From Virgisporangium aurantiacum (GTDB lineage: Bacteria; Actinomycetota; Actinomycetes; Mycobacteriales; Micromonosporaceae): a stretch of 64,000 bases of DNA. Below are positions 39,661 to 47,184 of the stretch, one piece after another. Location: positions 372,001 to 436,000 of the forward strand of contig NZ_BOPG01000012.1 in the NCBI RefSeq assembly GCF_016863635.1. The letters run 5' to 3'. Position 1 is the first letter of the stretch, and each line of letters opens with the position of its first letter. A program made the position numbers and the translations under genes. The notes under the pieces were generated by a model. It made no database searches. It was given only the letters and a program-made list of their open reading frames with translations, and had not been told where the DNA came from.

Positions 39661-41381
39661 GTCAGTGCCTCGTCGAGATCCCGTGCGACGAGCGCGCGGT
39701 AGTCGGGGTCGCGGTCGAGGAGGTCGGTGTGGGTGCCGGTGCCGGCGACCCGACCGGCGCGGAGGAACGCCACGGTGTCGGCGCGGCCGAGCAGCAGCGG
39801 CGAGGTGGTGACGAGGACCGTCGTCCGGCCGTCGCGTTTCGCCCGCAGCCGCTCGGCGATCCGGGCCTCGGTGTGCGCGTCGACGGCGGAGGTCGGGTCG
39901 ACGAGGATCAGCACCTCCGGCTCGGCCAGCAGTGCCCGCGCGAGCCGCAGGCGCTGCCGCTGCCCGCCCGACAGCGTGCGCGCCCGGGCGTCGAGCGGCG
40001 TGGCGAGCCCCTCCGGCAACGCGTCGGCCACGTCGTCGGCCGACGCGGTGTGCAGGGCGGCGCGGATGTGCTCGTCACCCGTGTTCTCCTTCACGCTCAA
40101 CAGCTCGCGCAACGTGCCGGCGAACAGGTACGACTCGTGGTCGGCGACGAGGATCCCGGCCCGCAGCTCCTCGAGCGCGATGTCGGCGAGGGGCACGCTG
40201 TCCCACGTCACCTCGCTTTTGACGCTTTCGGGTTGGAAGTGGCCGAGACGGTCCGCGAGCGCCGACGCCGCGGCCGGATCGTCGGCCGCGACGCCGACGA
40301 CCACACCCGGGGGGACGACGAGCCCGCTGGCCGGATCCACCAGCTCGCCGCGCCGGGGCGCCGTCCGGGTGCCGCCGCCGGTGTTCTCCGGCTGGATGCG
40401 CAGCACGGCGACGATGCGGCGCGCCGCCACCCGCGCCCGGATCGCCTGGTGACCCATCTCGAGCATGAACCACACGGGGACGCTGAGCACCGCCACGTAC
40501 CCGTAGACCGCGACCATCTCGCCGATCGTGATCGTGCCGTCGGCGGCCATCCGCGCCGACAGCCACACCACCGCGGCGAGGAAGAATCCCGGGATGGTGA
40601 ACGTCAACGCCTCCACCCAGCTGTTGACCGCGCCGACGCGGTATCCCTTGCGCAGCAACCCTTTCGACACGGCGCCGTACCGCTCGTTGAACAACCCCCG
40701 CCCACCGACGCCGGCCAGCACCCGCAACCCCACGACGATGTCGCTGGCGCGGGTGGTCAACTGCCCCTGCTCGTGGCGGTAGGCCGACTCGGCCCGCTCC
40801 AGGCGGCGCAGCAACGGCGTCACGAGCACCGCGATCAGGGGGACGCCCACCAGCACGAACAACGCGAGCGCGGGCGCGACCGTCCACAGTAGATAGGCGA
40901 CCGTCGCGAACGACGCGACCGCGCCGACACCGGGCCCGGTGGTGGTAAGAATGTGCGAGGTGTTCGTGATGTCGGCGGCCGTGACCGTGGCCACCTCACC
41001 GACCGCCATCCGGCGCGGCAGCGCCGCACCGAGCCGGGCCAGGTGCCGCAGCAGGACACCGGCGGACCGCCCGGTCGCGTCCTCCCGGACGAACGTCATG
41101 GTGCGGTGCCGGATGATGCCGAGGTACGCCAGAATCAGGCCGGCCACCACGATCGCGGCGGCCCACCGCAGGAGCGCGGCGGTATCGTCGGCGCGGAGAC
41201 CGTCGTCGATCGCCCGCGACACGAGGTACGGCCGCACGGCGAGGCCCACCATCCAGGCGGTGCCGACAAGGCTGGCCCGCAGAATCCGCCACCGTTGCGA
41301 CCGCACGAGCCACCACATGTAGCGCAGCGGCCCGGTGGTGGGCGGGACTCCCGGATCGAGGTGCGGGAGTCGGAGGGCCAT
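39657..41381 (-). CDS. ABC exporter half-transporter lacking Walker A
   Basis: 574 residues. Membrane domain with GEVATVTAADITNTSHIL loop, then an ATPase domain whose P-loop is gone: the segment reads VVVGVAADDPAAASALADRL with no GxxGxGK[ST]. Signature LSGGQRQRLRLARALL is intact and Walker B VLILVDPTSAVD has Pro-like replacement of the catalytic Glu. This is an extreme form of asymmetric heterodimeric ABC exporter. ATG at 41381 is the first gene; co-transcribed with the partner. Confidence 0.87.
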   Translation of the reverse strand: MALRLPHLDPGVPPTTGPLRYMWWLVRSQRWRILRASLVGTAWMVGLAVRPYLVSRAIDDGLRADDTAALLRWAAAIVVAGLILAYLGIIRHRTMTFVREDATGRSAGVLLRHLARLGAALPRRMAVGEVATVTAADITNTSHILTTTGPGVGAVASFATVAYLLWTVAPALALFVLVGVPLIAVLVTPLLRRLERAESAYRHEQGQLTTRASDIVVGLRVLAGVGGRGLFNERYGAVSKGLLRKGYRVGAVNSWVEALTFTIPGFFLAAVVWLSARMAADGTITIGEMVAVYGYVAVLSVPVWFMLEMGHQAIRARVAARRIVAVLRIQPENTGGGTRTAPRRGELVDPASGLVVPPGVVVGVAADDPAAASALADRLGHFQPESVKSEVTWDSVPLADIALEELRAGILVADHESYLFAGTLRELLSVKENTGDEHIRAALHTASADDVADALPEGLATPLDARARTLSGGQRQRLRLARALLAEPEVLILVDPTSAVDAHTEARIAERLRAKRDGRTTVLVTTSPLLLGRADTVAFLRAGRVAGTGTHTDLLDRDPDYRALVARDLDEALT

Positions 41382-41438
41382 CCGTCGACCCTACCGGCGG
41401 GGTACGGGTGGGTTCATCGTGTTTTGCGGCGGCGTGGG

Positions 41439-41696
41439 TCACATCGTCGCGGGCCGCTCTCTCGCCATCGCCTTACGCCGGCGCCGCCGGGCGACGACGG
41501 CGGCGTTCAACGCCGGCCAGAGCCGCAGCTTGGGCGAACTGTCCGCCGCGGCGAGCAGTTCGGCGAGGTCCGCCCGCTCCCCCGGCGGCACGAACGCAAT
41601 GACGATTATCAGGGGCAGGACGGCGGTCAACATCTCCAGAGCGACGACCACGATCACCACCACCGCCACGACGAGGACCATGATCTCGGGACTCAT
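41439..41696 (-). CDS. Small membrane protein of unknown function
   Basis: 85 residues: MSPEIM followed by one or two hydrophobic spans (VLVVAVVVIVVVALEMLTAV, LPLIIVIAF) and a basic tail RRRRRKAMARER. ATG at 41696 is used as the reading above it lacks support. Adjacent to a second small membrane gene in the same direction; no family recognised. Confidence 0.5.
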   Translation of the reverse strand: MSPEIMVLVVAVVVIVVVALEMLTAVLPLIIVIAFVPPGERADLAELLAAADSSPKLRLWPALNAAVVARRRRRKAMARERPATM

Positions 41697-41700
41697 CGCG

Positions 41701-41949
41701 TTACCCCGTGAGCGCAAGGACGGCGAGCACGAGGCACGCGGCCAGCACGATCGACAGGTTGGCGACTGCGGCGACCATAGCCTGCGCCAAAGCGAGGGCG
41801 GACGCGATCATCCGCCGCACCATCACTGTTGTCGTCCACGCGGTTGCCGCCACCGCCACAAGCAGGGTGAGCGCGGCTACACCGGGCCGCGACTCGACGC
41901 TGCATACAGTGAATAGCTCCAACTGGGTCCGAATTTGATCAATGTCCAT
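41701..41949 (-). CDS. Small two-span membrane protein of unknown function
   Basis: 82 residues: MDIDQIRTQLELFT, then two hydrophobic helices (ALTLLVAVAATAWTTTVMV and VANLSIVLAACLVLAVLALT). It precedes the 85-residue membrane protein by 4 bp, suggesting a pair. Divergent from the small gene/XRE operon. No family recognised. Confidence 0.5.
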   Translation of the reverse strand: MDIDQIRTQLELFTVCSVESRPGVAALTLLVAVAATAWTTTVMVRRMIASALALAQAMVAAVANLSIVLAACLVLAVLALTG

Positions 41950-42132
41950 GGTCTCTCCCGAGGTTCTGATCCACGGGTGGCGGGGGGCGCCGCTGGACGA
42001 GCCTCAAGTGTGAACCCGAAGTGCGTGAATGGCTATGCGCGGTTCACCAGGAGCGAATTTACTCCAACCACTTGCGTTTCAGCAGCACACGCCGTCTGAT
42101 TGAGTGCAGACAGCGAGGTGGCGCGTCGCGAT

Positions 42133-42161
42133 TTGGCATTGTGGGTTCAAGCCGTTAGCCT
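42133..42161 (+). promoter_or_regulatory. Promoter for a leaderless small gene
   Basis: TTGGCA (42133-42138), 17-bp spacer, TAGCCT (42156-42161). The expected start of transcription, 7 nt past the -10, is the G of the GTG at 42168, so the mRNA should begin at the start codon. There is no ribosome site. Confidence 0.6.
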
Positions 42162-42167
42162 GCCGCA

Positions 42168-42416
42168 GTGAATAGTGATTCCGATATGCCGAATAACTTG
42201 TCCGAGGGCCGCACAGGCGCTCCGAAGATCACCCTTCTCACGAGTTCGTGCTCCGCCGGCACCTGCCCGACCGTCTTCACAACCGATCGGAACACCCTGG
42301 TGATTCAGGGCTACACCGTAAAGGCCCACGAGGTGGGTGTCGATCTGCCCGAGGGTGAGCATCTCATCGAGATCCCGGCTGATCTGCTGTTGGCAGCGGC
42401 GCGGGACCTCGGGTAG
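42168..42416 (+). CDS. Small protein of an XRE-DUF5753 regulatory pair
   Basis: 82 residues. Core GTCPTVFTTDRNTLVIQGYT and a C-terminal VDLPEGEHLIEIPADLLLAA are seen in small proteins found next to XRE-DUF5753 regulators in actinomycetes; SSCSAGTC has two Cys. GTG at 42168 is supported by the promoter 7 nt upstream; ATG at 42186 is the alternative. Followed 46 bp later by the XRE gene. Function unknown; it may be the regulator's partner or target. Confidence 0.65.
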   Translation: MNSDSDMPNNLSEGRTGAPKITLLTSSCSAGTCPTVFTTDRNTLVIQGYTVKAHEVGVDLPEGEHLIEIPADLLLAAARDLG

Positions 42417-42462
42417 CGCCTCCGTCGCTACGCACCAGCAAACCAACGGAAGGGAGTGGGCC

Positions 42463-43338
42463 ATGGCCGACAGGTCGGATCGCGGCCCACTCGAACCGCG
42501 GGTTCGGATACTCCTCGGCAGGACGGTCGCCAAGCACCGCCGACAGGCGGGGCTCACCGGTCACGAACTCGGCGCCGCTGTCGGGATGAGTCAGTCGAAA
42601 ATCTCGCGTCTGGAGAGCGGGCGCGCGAACGTCACTCCGAGGGAAATCGGCAAATTGGCCAGCGCGCTCGGCATCCCAGAAAGCGAGCTCCGCCGGGTTC
42701 TCGACGAGCCGACGGACCGGGACCGGAATTCACACCAGGACCCCGCCCCGGGCCTGGTATCGCAACAGGACCGCATCGCGCAGATCGAGTCTTCGATGAC
42801 GGCGATGCGCGAGTTCTCGCCGAATTTCGTCGTTGGGCTGCTACAGACCAGTGAATATGCGCGAGCCGTCGTGGCGAGTGTGCGGGCACTGCTGCACGAG
42901 AATGCCGACCCGGAAGACGAAACGGTCCTTCAACTGGTCGCGACCCGCATGGCGCGCCAGCGCATTCTGGCCGATGACGGCAAGAGATTCCACTTCATCA
43001 TGGCTGAAGCGGTGCTGAGCAACCGAATCTGTCCCCCCGCACAGATGCTCGCGCAGTTGCAACGAATCGGGGAAGTATCCGCCCGCCACGCCAACGTCAC
43101 GATCGCACTTGTTCCGCTCGCTGTACCCTGGCCATTCAGCAGCCCCAACTTCATGGTCTACGATGACTCGCACATCCTCGTCGATCTTCCGAACTTCGTA
43201 CTATCCGGCGGCCTGGACGTCGCGTTGTACCGCCGGTTGTTTGAGATCATCGAGAAGAGCGCGACGACGGACATCAACCCGATCCTCGACAAGTACATCG
43301 ACATGTACTACGACCTCGCGCGTCCTCGACGGGACTGA
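42463..43338 (+). CDS. XRE-family regulator with DUF5753 (Scr1-like) domain
   Basis: 291 residues. Helix-turn-helix near residues 24-78 (GLTGHELGAAVGMSQSKISR, LESGRANVTPREIG) and a DUF5753 domain (FSPNFVVGLLQTSEYARAVV, ARQRILADD, FHFIMAEAVL, VDLPNFVLSGG). ATG follows GGAAGGGAG. Such regulators work with small neighbouring proteins in actinomycete development and secondary metabolism. Likely co-transcribed with the alpha/beta hydrolase 5 bp downstream. Confidence 0.85.
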   Translation: MADRSDRGPLEPRVRILLGRTVAKHRRQAGLTGHELGAAVGMSQSKISRLESGRANVTPREIGKLASALGIPESELRRVLDEPTDRDRNSHQDPAPGLVSQQDRIAQIESSMTAMREFSPNFVVGLLQTSEYARAVVASVRALLHENADPEDETVLQLVATRMARQRILADDGKRFHFIMAEAVLSNRICPPAQMLAQLQRIGEVSARHANVTIALVPLAVPWPFSSPNFMVYDDSHILVDLPNFVLSGGLDVALYRRLFEIIEKSATTDINPILDKYIDMYYDLARPRRD

Positions 43339-43343
43339 CGCCC

Positions 43344-44066
43344 GTGCTCCACGCGTTGCAGCGGCGTCTCACCTACTTCCCCGACCGCACCACGCCGACG
43401 GTGCCCGACGACGTTCGGGACGTCACCCTCAGCACCTCCGACGGGTTGCGGCTCACCGCCTGGCAGGTCGAACCGTCCACAGGGGACGGTGCCGCGGTGC
43501 TCGTGGCACCCGGGAACGGCGGCAACCGGGCCGGTCGCCTTCCTTTCGCGCGACAGTTGGCGGCCGAAGGGCTCACCGTGCTCCTGCTCGACTACCGGGG
43601 CTACGGCGGCAACCCCGGCACCCCGTCGGAAGCGGGGCTCAGAAGCGATGTCCGCGCCGCCTGGGATCATCTCGCCGGGAGGTTCGATCGGGTCATCCTG
43701 TTCGGGGAGAGCCTCGGGGCCGCGGTGGTCGCCCGGCTCGCGACCGACGTCGCCCCGCACGGCGTCGTGCTCCGGTCGCCGTTCGCGTCGCTCGTGGAGG
43801 TCGGGCGGGCGCACTACCCGTTCCTGCCGGTCGGGGCGTTGCTGCGGGACCGCTTTCCGGTCGCGGACCTCGTGCCGCGGATCCACGCGCCGACGATCGT
43901 CGTCTACGGGACGCGGGACAGCGTGGTTCCGGCGGAGCAGAGTCGAAAAGTAGCCGACGCGGCGGCTGGGCTCGTCGACACGATCGTGGTCGACGGGGCG
44001 GATCACAACGACGCCGTGCTCTGCGCGGGCGGCGTCGTCGTCGGTGCGGTTCGGAGGCTGGTTTAG
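43344..44066 (+). CDS. Alpha/beta hydrolase (BEM46/FrsA-like)
   Basis: 240 residues. Oxyanion region PGNGGNRAGR, DYRGYGGNPG, nucleophile elbow FGESLGAAV near residue 121, Asp in YGTRDSVVP and His in DGADHNDAV complete the triad. Short form without signal peptide. GTG at 43344 is 5 bp after the XRE stop. Substrate unknown. Confidence 0.8.
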   Translation: MLHALQRRLTYFPDRTTPTVPDDVRDVTLSTSDGLRLTAWQVEPSTGDGAAVLVAPGNGGNRAGRLPFARQLAAEGLTVLLLDYRGYGGNPGTPSEAGLRSDVRAAWDHLAGRFDRVILFGESLGAAVVARLATDVAPHGVVLRSPFASLVEVGRAHYPFLPVGALLRDRFPVADLVPRIHAPTIVVYGTRDSVVPAEQSRKVADAAAGLVDTIVVDGADHNDAVLCAGGVVVGAVRRLV

Positions 44067-44482
44067 ACGTACAGGGCGTCGTCGCCGGGGGAGGCGGAGC
44101 GGACGCAGGCGGCGAAGCCGTCGTAGAAGAACGGGATGTTGTCGGCCTCGTCGCCGGACAGGCGGCCGCGGGTCTTGTCCCACGTCAGCATCGCCACGCG
44201 GAACTCGGGCTCGCCGACCAGCAGTACCGGCGCGTTGCGCGCCTCGTACCACACGTAGCGACCGCCGTGGTTGCGGCGACCGACCTCGAGGATGTAGCAG
44301 CCGGTCTGCTCGGCGATGTCGGTGGCCAGGTCCTCGGTCATCCCGTCGACGTACTCCGCCGCCTCCGCCAGCATCTCCTCGATCACCGCGAGGCTGCCCT
44401 CCGAGTAGTCGAGCCGGTCGGGCCGGGTCGCGGCGATGCCGGCGGCCACGCGCTGGACCTCGTCGGCAAGATCGTCACTCAT
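44063..44482 (-). CDS. Conserved protein of unknown function
   Basis: 139 residues, acidic: MSDDLADEVQRVAAGI, then VIEEMLAEAAEYV and AEQTGCYILEVGRRNHGGRY, WYEARNAPVLLVGEPEFRVA. Resembles small immunity- or DUF3806-like proteins of actinobacteria, but no firm family. ATG overlaps the ABC ATPase stop (ATGA), so it is the tail of that operon. Converges on the hydrolase with a 4-bp overlap. Confidence 0.6.
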   Translation of the reverse strand: MSDDLADEVQRVAAGIAATRPDRLDYSEGSLAVIEEMLAEAAEYVDGMTEDLATDIAEQTGCYILEVGRRNHGGRYVWYEARNAPVLLVGEPEFRVAMLTWDKTRGRLSGDEADNIPFFYDGFAACVRSASPGDDALYV

Positions 44483-45231
44483 TCAGACGAGTATGCCCCG
44501 GCGATGCGGCGCAGAAACTGCCGGGTGCGCGGGTCGCGCGGCGCGTCGAGCAGCTCGGCGGGCGGGCCGGACTCGAGGATGCGGCCGCCGTCGAGGAAGC
44601 AGACGCGGTCGGCGACCTGTCGGGCGAAGCTCATCTCGTGGGTCGCGATGACCATCGTGACGCCCTGGCCGCGCAGTTCGCCGACCAGGGCGAGCACCTC
44701 CCCCACCAGCTCCGGGTCGAGCGCCGACGTGATCTCGTCGAGCAGCAGCAGGCGCGGCTCGTTCATCAGGGCCCGCACGATCGCCACCCGCTGCTGCTGC
44801 CCGCCGGACAGCCGGTCGGGGTACGACGACGCCTTGTCGGCAAGGCCGACCCGGTCGAGCATCGCCCGGGCGTGCTCCTCCGCGGACGCGCGCGCCCGGC
44901 TGTGCACGAGGCGCGGCGCGAGCGTCACGTTGTCGAGGACGCTCAGGTGCGGGAACAGGTTGAACGACTGGAACACGATGCCGATGCGCCGACGCACCCG
45001 GTCGACGTTCACGCGGGGGTCGGTGATGTCCTCACCGTCCAACCGGATGACGCCGTCGTCGACGGTCTCCAGCAGGTTGACGCAGCGCAGCAGCGTTGAC
45101 TTCCCCGACCCCGACGCCCCGATCAGCACGACCACCTCGTGCTCGGAAACGGACAGCGACAGGTCGTCGAGCACCACCGTGGTGCCGAACACCTTGCGGA
45201 CGCCGGTCATCGACAGAACGGGACCCGTCAT
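44479..45231 (-). CDS. Polar amino-acid ABC transporter ATPase (GlnQ-like)
   Basis: 250 residues: Walker A IGASGSGKSTLLRCVN, Q-loop VFQSFNLFPHLSVLDN, signature LSGGQQQRVAIVRAL, Walker B LLLLDEITSALDP and H-loop ATHEM, all typical of PAAT-family GlnQ/ArtP. ATG overlaps the permease stop (ATGA). The longer in-frame reading upstream crosses the permease gene and is rejected. Confidence 0.9.
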   Translation of the reverse strand: MTGPVLSMTGVRKVFGTTVVLDDLSLSVSEHEVVVLIGASGSGKSTLLRCVNLLETVDDGVIRLDGEDITDPRVNVDRVRRRIGIVFQSFNLFPHLSVLDNVTLAPRLVHSRARASAEEHARAMLDRVGLADKASSYPDRLSGGQQQRVAIVRALMNEPRLLLLDEITSALDPELVGEVLALVGELRGQGVTMVIATHEMSFARQVADRVCFLDGGRILESGPPAELLDAPRDPRTRQFLRRIAGAYSSE

Positions 45232-46061
45232 GAACCCTGCCTCCGCGCCGCCCGAAGCGTGATCCAGTCGGTGACCGCGATCAGCGGGATCGCCAGCAGC
45301 ACGAACAGCGCCCCGGCAACCACGTACGGCGTGAAGTTGTACGTCTCCGCGGTCTGGATCTGCGCGGCCCGGATCGCGTCGACCGGGCCGGCGAGCGAGA
45401 TCAGCCCGACGTCCTTCTGCATCGCCACGAGGTCGTTGAGCATCGGCGGGGTGACCCGGCGCACCGCCTGCGGCAGCACGACGTGCCGCAGCGTCCGCCC
45501 GTAGCTCAGCCCCAGCGACCGCGCCGCCGCCCACTGCGACGGGTGCACCGACTCGATGCCGGCCCGGAACACCTCGGCCAGGTACGCCCCGTAGACGATC
45601 ACCAGCGCCGCCCCGCCCAGCACGAGCACCGACGGCGTGCCGCTCAGCCGCAGCCCGGGAATCCCGAACGTGAACAGGTACAGCACGATGATCAGCGGCG
45701 CGCCCCGGAACACGTACGTGTACGAGGTGGCCAGTGCCCGCAACGGAAAGAACACGGCGGGACGCAGGGTTCGCAGCAACGCCATGCCCAGCCCGAGCAG
45801 CAGCGCGCCGATCGCGCAGAACACCAGCAGCCGGATGTTCAGCCACAGCCCGCGCAGGATGTCGGGCAGCGCCGCGCGGGCGGCCTCCGGGTCGAGGAAG
45901 CTCTCCTTGACGCGGTCCCACCCGGGCGAGCCGGTGACGGCGACCACCAGCACCACGCCCAGCACGAGCGTCGACACCGCCGCGACGACGACCGACCGCA
46001 CGGTCTGCCGCCGCCGGTAGGCGATCCGGTCGAGCTGAACCCGGCTCGGCGTGTAGCTCAC
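45228..46061 (-). CDS. Polar amino-acid ABC transporter permease
   Basis: 277 residues with membrane segments; HisM/GlnP fingerprint RALATSYTYVFRGAPLIIVL and EAA-type loop AARSLGLSYGRTLRHVVLPQ near residue 195. GTG at 46061 overlaps the binding-protein stop (GTGA); the reading above that is an artefact. Works with the adjacent ATPase and lipoprotein. Confidence 0.87.
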   Translation of the reverse strand: MSYTPSRVQLDRIAYRRRQTVRSVVVAAVSTLVLGVVLVVAVTGSPGWDRVKESFLDPEAARAALPDILRGLWLNIRLLVFCAIGALLLGLGMALLRTLRPAVFFPLRALATSYTYVFRGAPLIIVLYLFTFGIPGLRLSGTPSVLVLGGAALVIVYGAYLAEVFRAGIESVHPSQWAAARSLGLSYGRTLRHVVLPQAVRRVTPPMLNDLVAMQKDVGLISLAGPVDAIRAAQIQTAETYNFTPYVVAGALFVLLAIPLIAVTDWITLRAARRQGS

Positions 46062-46918
46062 GAAAGAACCGGTGCGCCACTCACACCGGCGAGCCACTCC
46101 TTCTCCAGGTTCGCCAACGTGCCGTCGGACTTGAGCGCGGTGACCGCCTGCGAGACGCACGCCGTCAACGACGATCCCTTGTCGAGCACCAGCCCGAACT
46201 GCTCCGGCGTACCCGACGGCTGCGGCAACTGCCCGACGATCGTCGCGTCGTCGATCTCCGCCGACGTGATGTAGAACGCCGTCGGCAGGTCGACCACGAG
46301 GCCGTCGATCTGGCCGTTCTGCAGCGCCTTCTTGGCGTCGTCGTTGTTGTTGTAGACCTGCGGCTGCGCGGTCGGCTTCACCGACTCGGTGATCGCGCGA
46401 AGGCTGGTGGTGCCCACCTGCGCGCCGAGTTTGGCGCCACGCAGGTCGGCCAGTGCCTTCGTCCCCGAAAGCTTGTTGCTCTTCAGGGCGATCACCGCCT
46501 GCGTCACGTCGTAGTAGGGCGCCGAGAAGTCCACCGCCTGCTTGCGCTCGTCGGTGATGGAAAATTCATTGATGTCGACGTCGTAGGTCTTCGGCCCGGG
46601 CGCGATCGCGTTGTTGAAGGGGACCCGCACCCAGACGACCGCGTCGTCGGCATAGCCGAGCTTCTTCGCCAGCGCCTTGGCGACGGCGCCCTCGAAGCCC
46701 TTGCCGTTGTCGGGCTTGTTGTCGTCGAACCACGGCGGGTACACCGGGTCGTCGGTGCCGAACGTCAGCTTGCCCGCGGTGAGCGTCTTCAGGTCGGCGG
46801 GCGCGCACGCGGCGCCGGTGGATGCCGCGGTGCCGGAGTCGTCGGACTCGTCGGCCGGCGCGCACGCGGCCAGCCCGGCCACCACCAGAGCGGCGGTCGC
46901 GAGACGAAGGGTTCGCAT
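46058..46918 (-). CDS. Polar amino-acid ABC transporter substrate-binding lipoprotein
   Basis: 286 residues. Lipobox LAAC (Cys19), Asp-rich linker, then SBP family 3 fold: KLTFGTDDPVYPPWFDD, GFEGAVAKALAKKLGY, DVDINEFSITDERKQAVDFS, YDVTQAVIAL. ATG follows GGGGGA. Last two Cys (Cys39, and one in LTACVSQ) may form a disulfide. First gene of a four-gene operon. Confidence 0.88.
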   Translation of the reverse strand: MRTLRLATAALVVAGLAACAPADESDDSGTAASTGAACAPADLKTLTAGKLTFGTDDPVYPPWFDDNKPDNGKGFEGAVAKALAKKLGYADDAVVWVRVPFNNAIAPGPKTYDVDINEFSITDERKQAVDFSAPYYDVTQAVIALKSNKLSGTKALADLRGAKLGAQVGTTSLRAITESVKPTAQPQVYNNNDDAKKALQNGQIDGLVVDLPTAFYITSAEIDDATIVGQLPQPSGTPEQFGLVLDKGSSLTACVSQAVTALKSDGTLANLEKEWLAGVSGAPVLS

Positions 46919-47031
46919 TCCCCCAGGTTATCCCACTGATCCGGTAGGAATAAAGATCAATAGAGGACGATCACAGAGCGCCGCCCGGTGGTGGTCACGC
47001 CCACCCCGACCAGTTGATGGCGCGCGTTTGT

Positions 47032-47081
47032 GGATCTTGGACTCGCCGCGGGCCCAGAACCCCGTCAGGAGTCCAAGATCC
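47032..47081. repeat. REP-like palindrome GGATCTTGGACTC...GAGTCCAAGATCC, copy B
   Basis: Perfect 13-bp arms (47032-47044, 47069-47081), 24-bp loop. Same arm sequence as copy A at 23227; the loop resembles the copy A loop in reverse complement (shared GGCCCGC and CGG words). It lies between divergent genes, where a terminator is not expected. Confidence 0.75.
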
Positions 47082-47118
47082 GCGAAGCGGGCGCGCACCG
47101 GCGGGTTGACGGGACGGA

Positions 47119-47135
47119 ATGTTATCGTTCACAGT
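47119..47135. promoter_or_regulatory. Candidate LacI-type operator before the GH43 gene
   Basis: ATGTTATCGTTCACAGT resembles the TGTTAnCGnTnACA operators of LacI-family sugar regulators and follows a -35-like TTGACG (47106-47111). It is 50 bp upstream of the GH43 start. The -10 is not clear. Confidence 0.4.
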
Positions 47136-47184
47136 ATCCATCGAGCGTCGTCTATTAGAAGCGTGCGGGGCGGGCGGAGGCCTG

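Noticed and set aside
42128..42160. GGTTCAAGCC resembling a tRNA T-loop
   Set aside because: No pairing T-stem, acceptor stem or D-arm could be built around it; the sequence is better explained as the -35/-10 spacer of a leaderless promoter.
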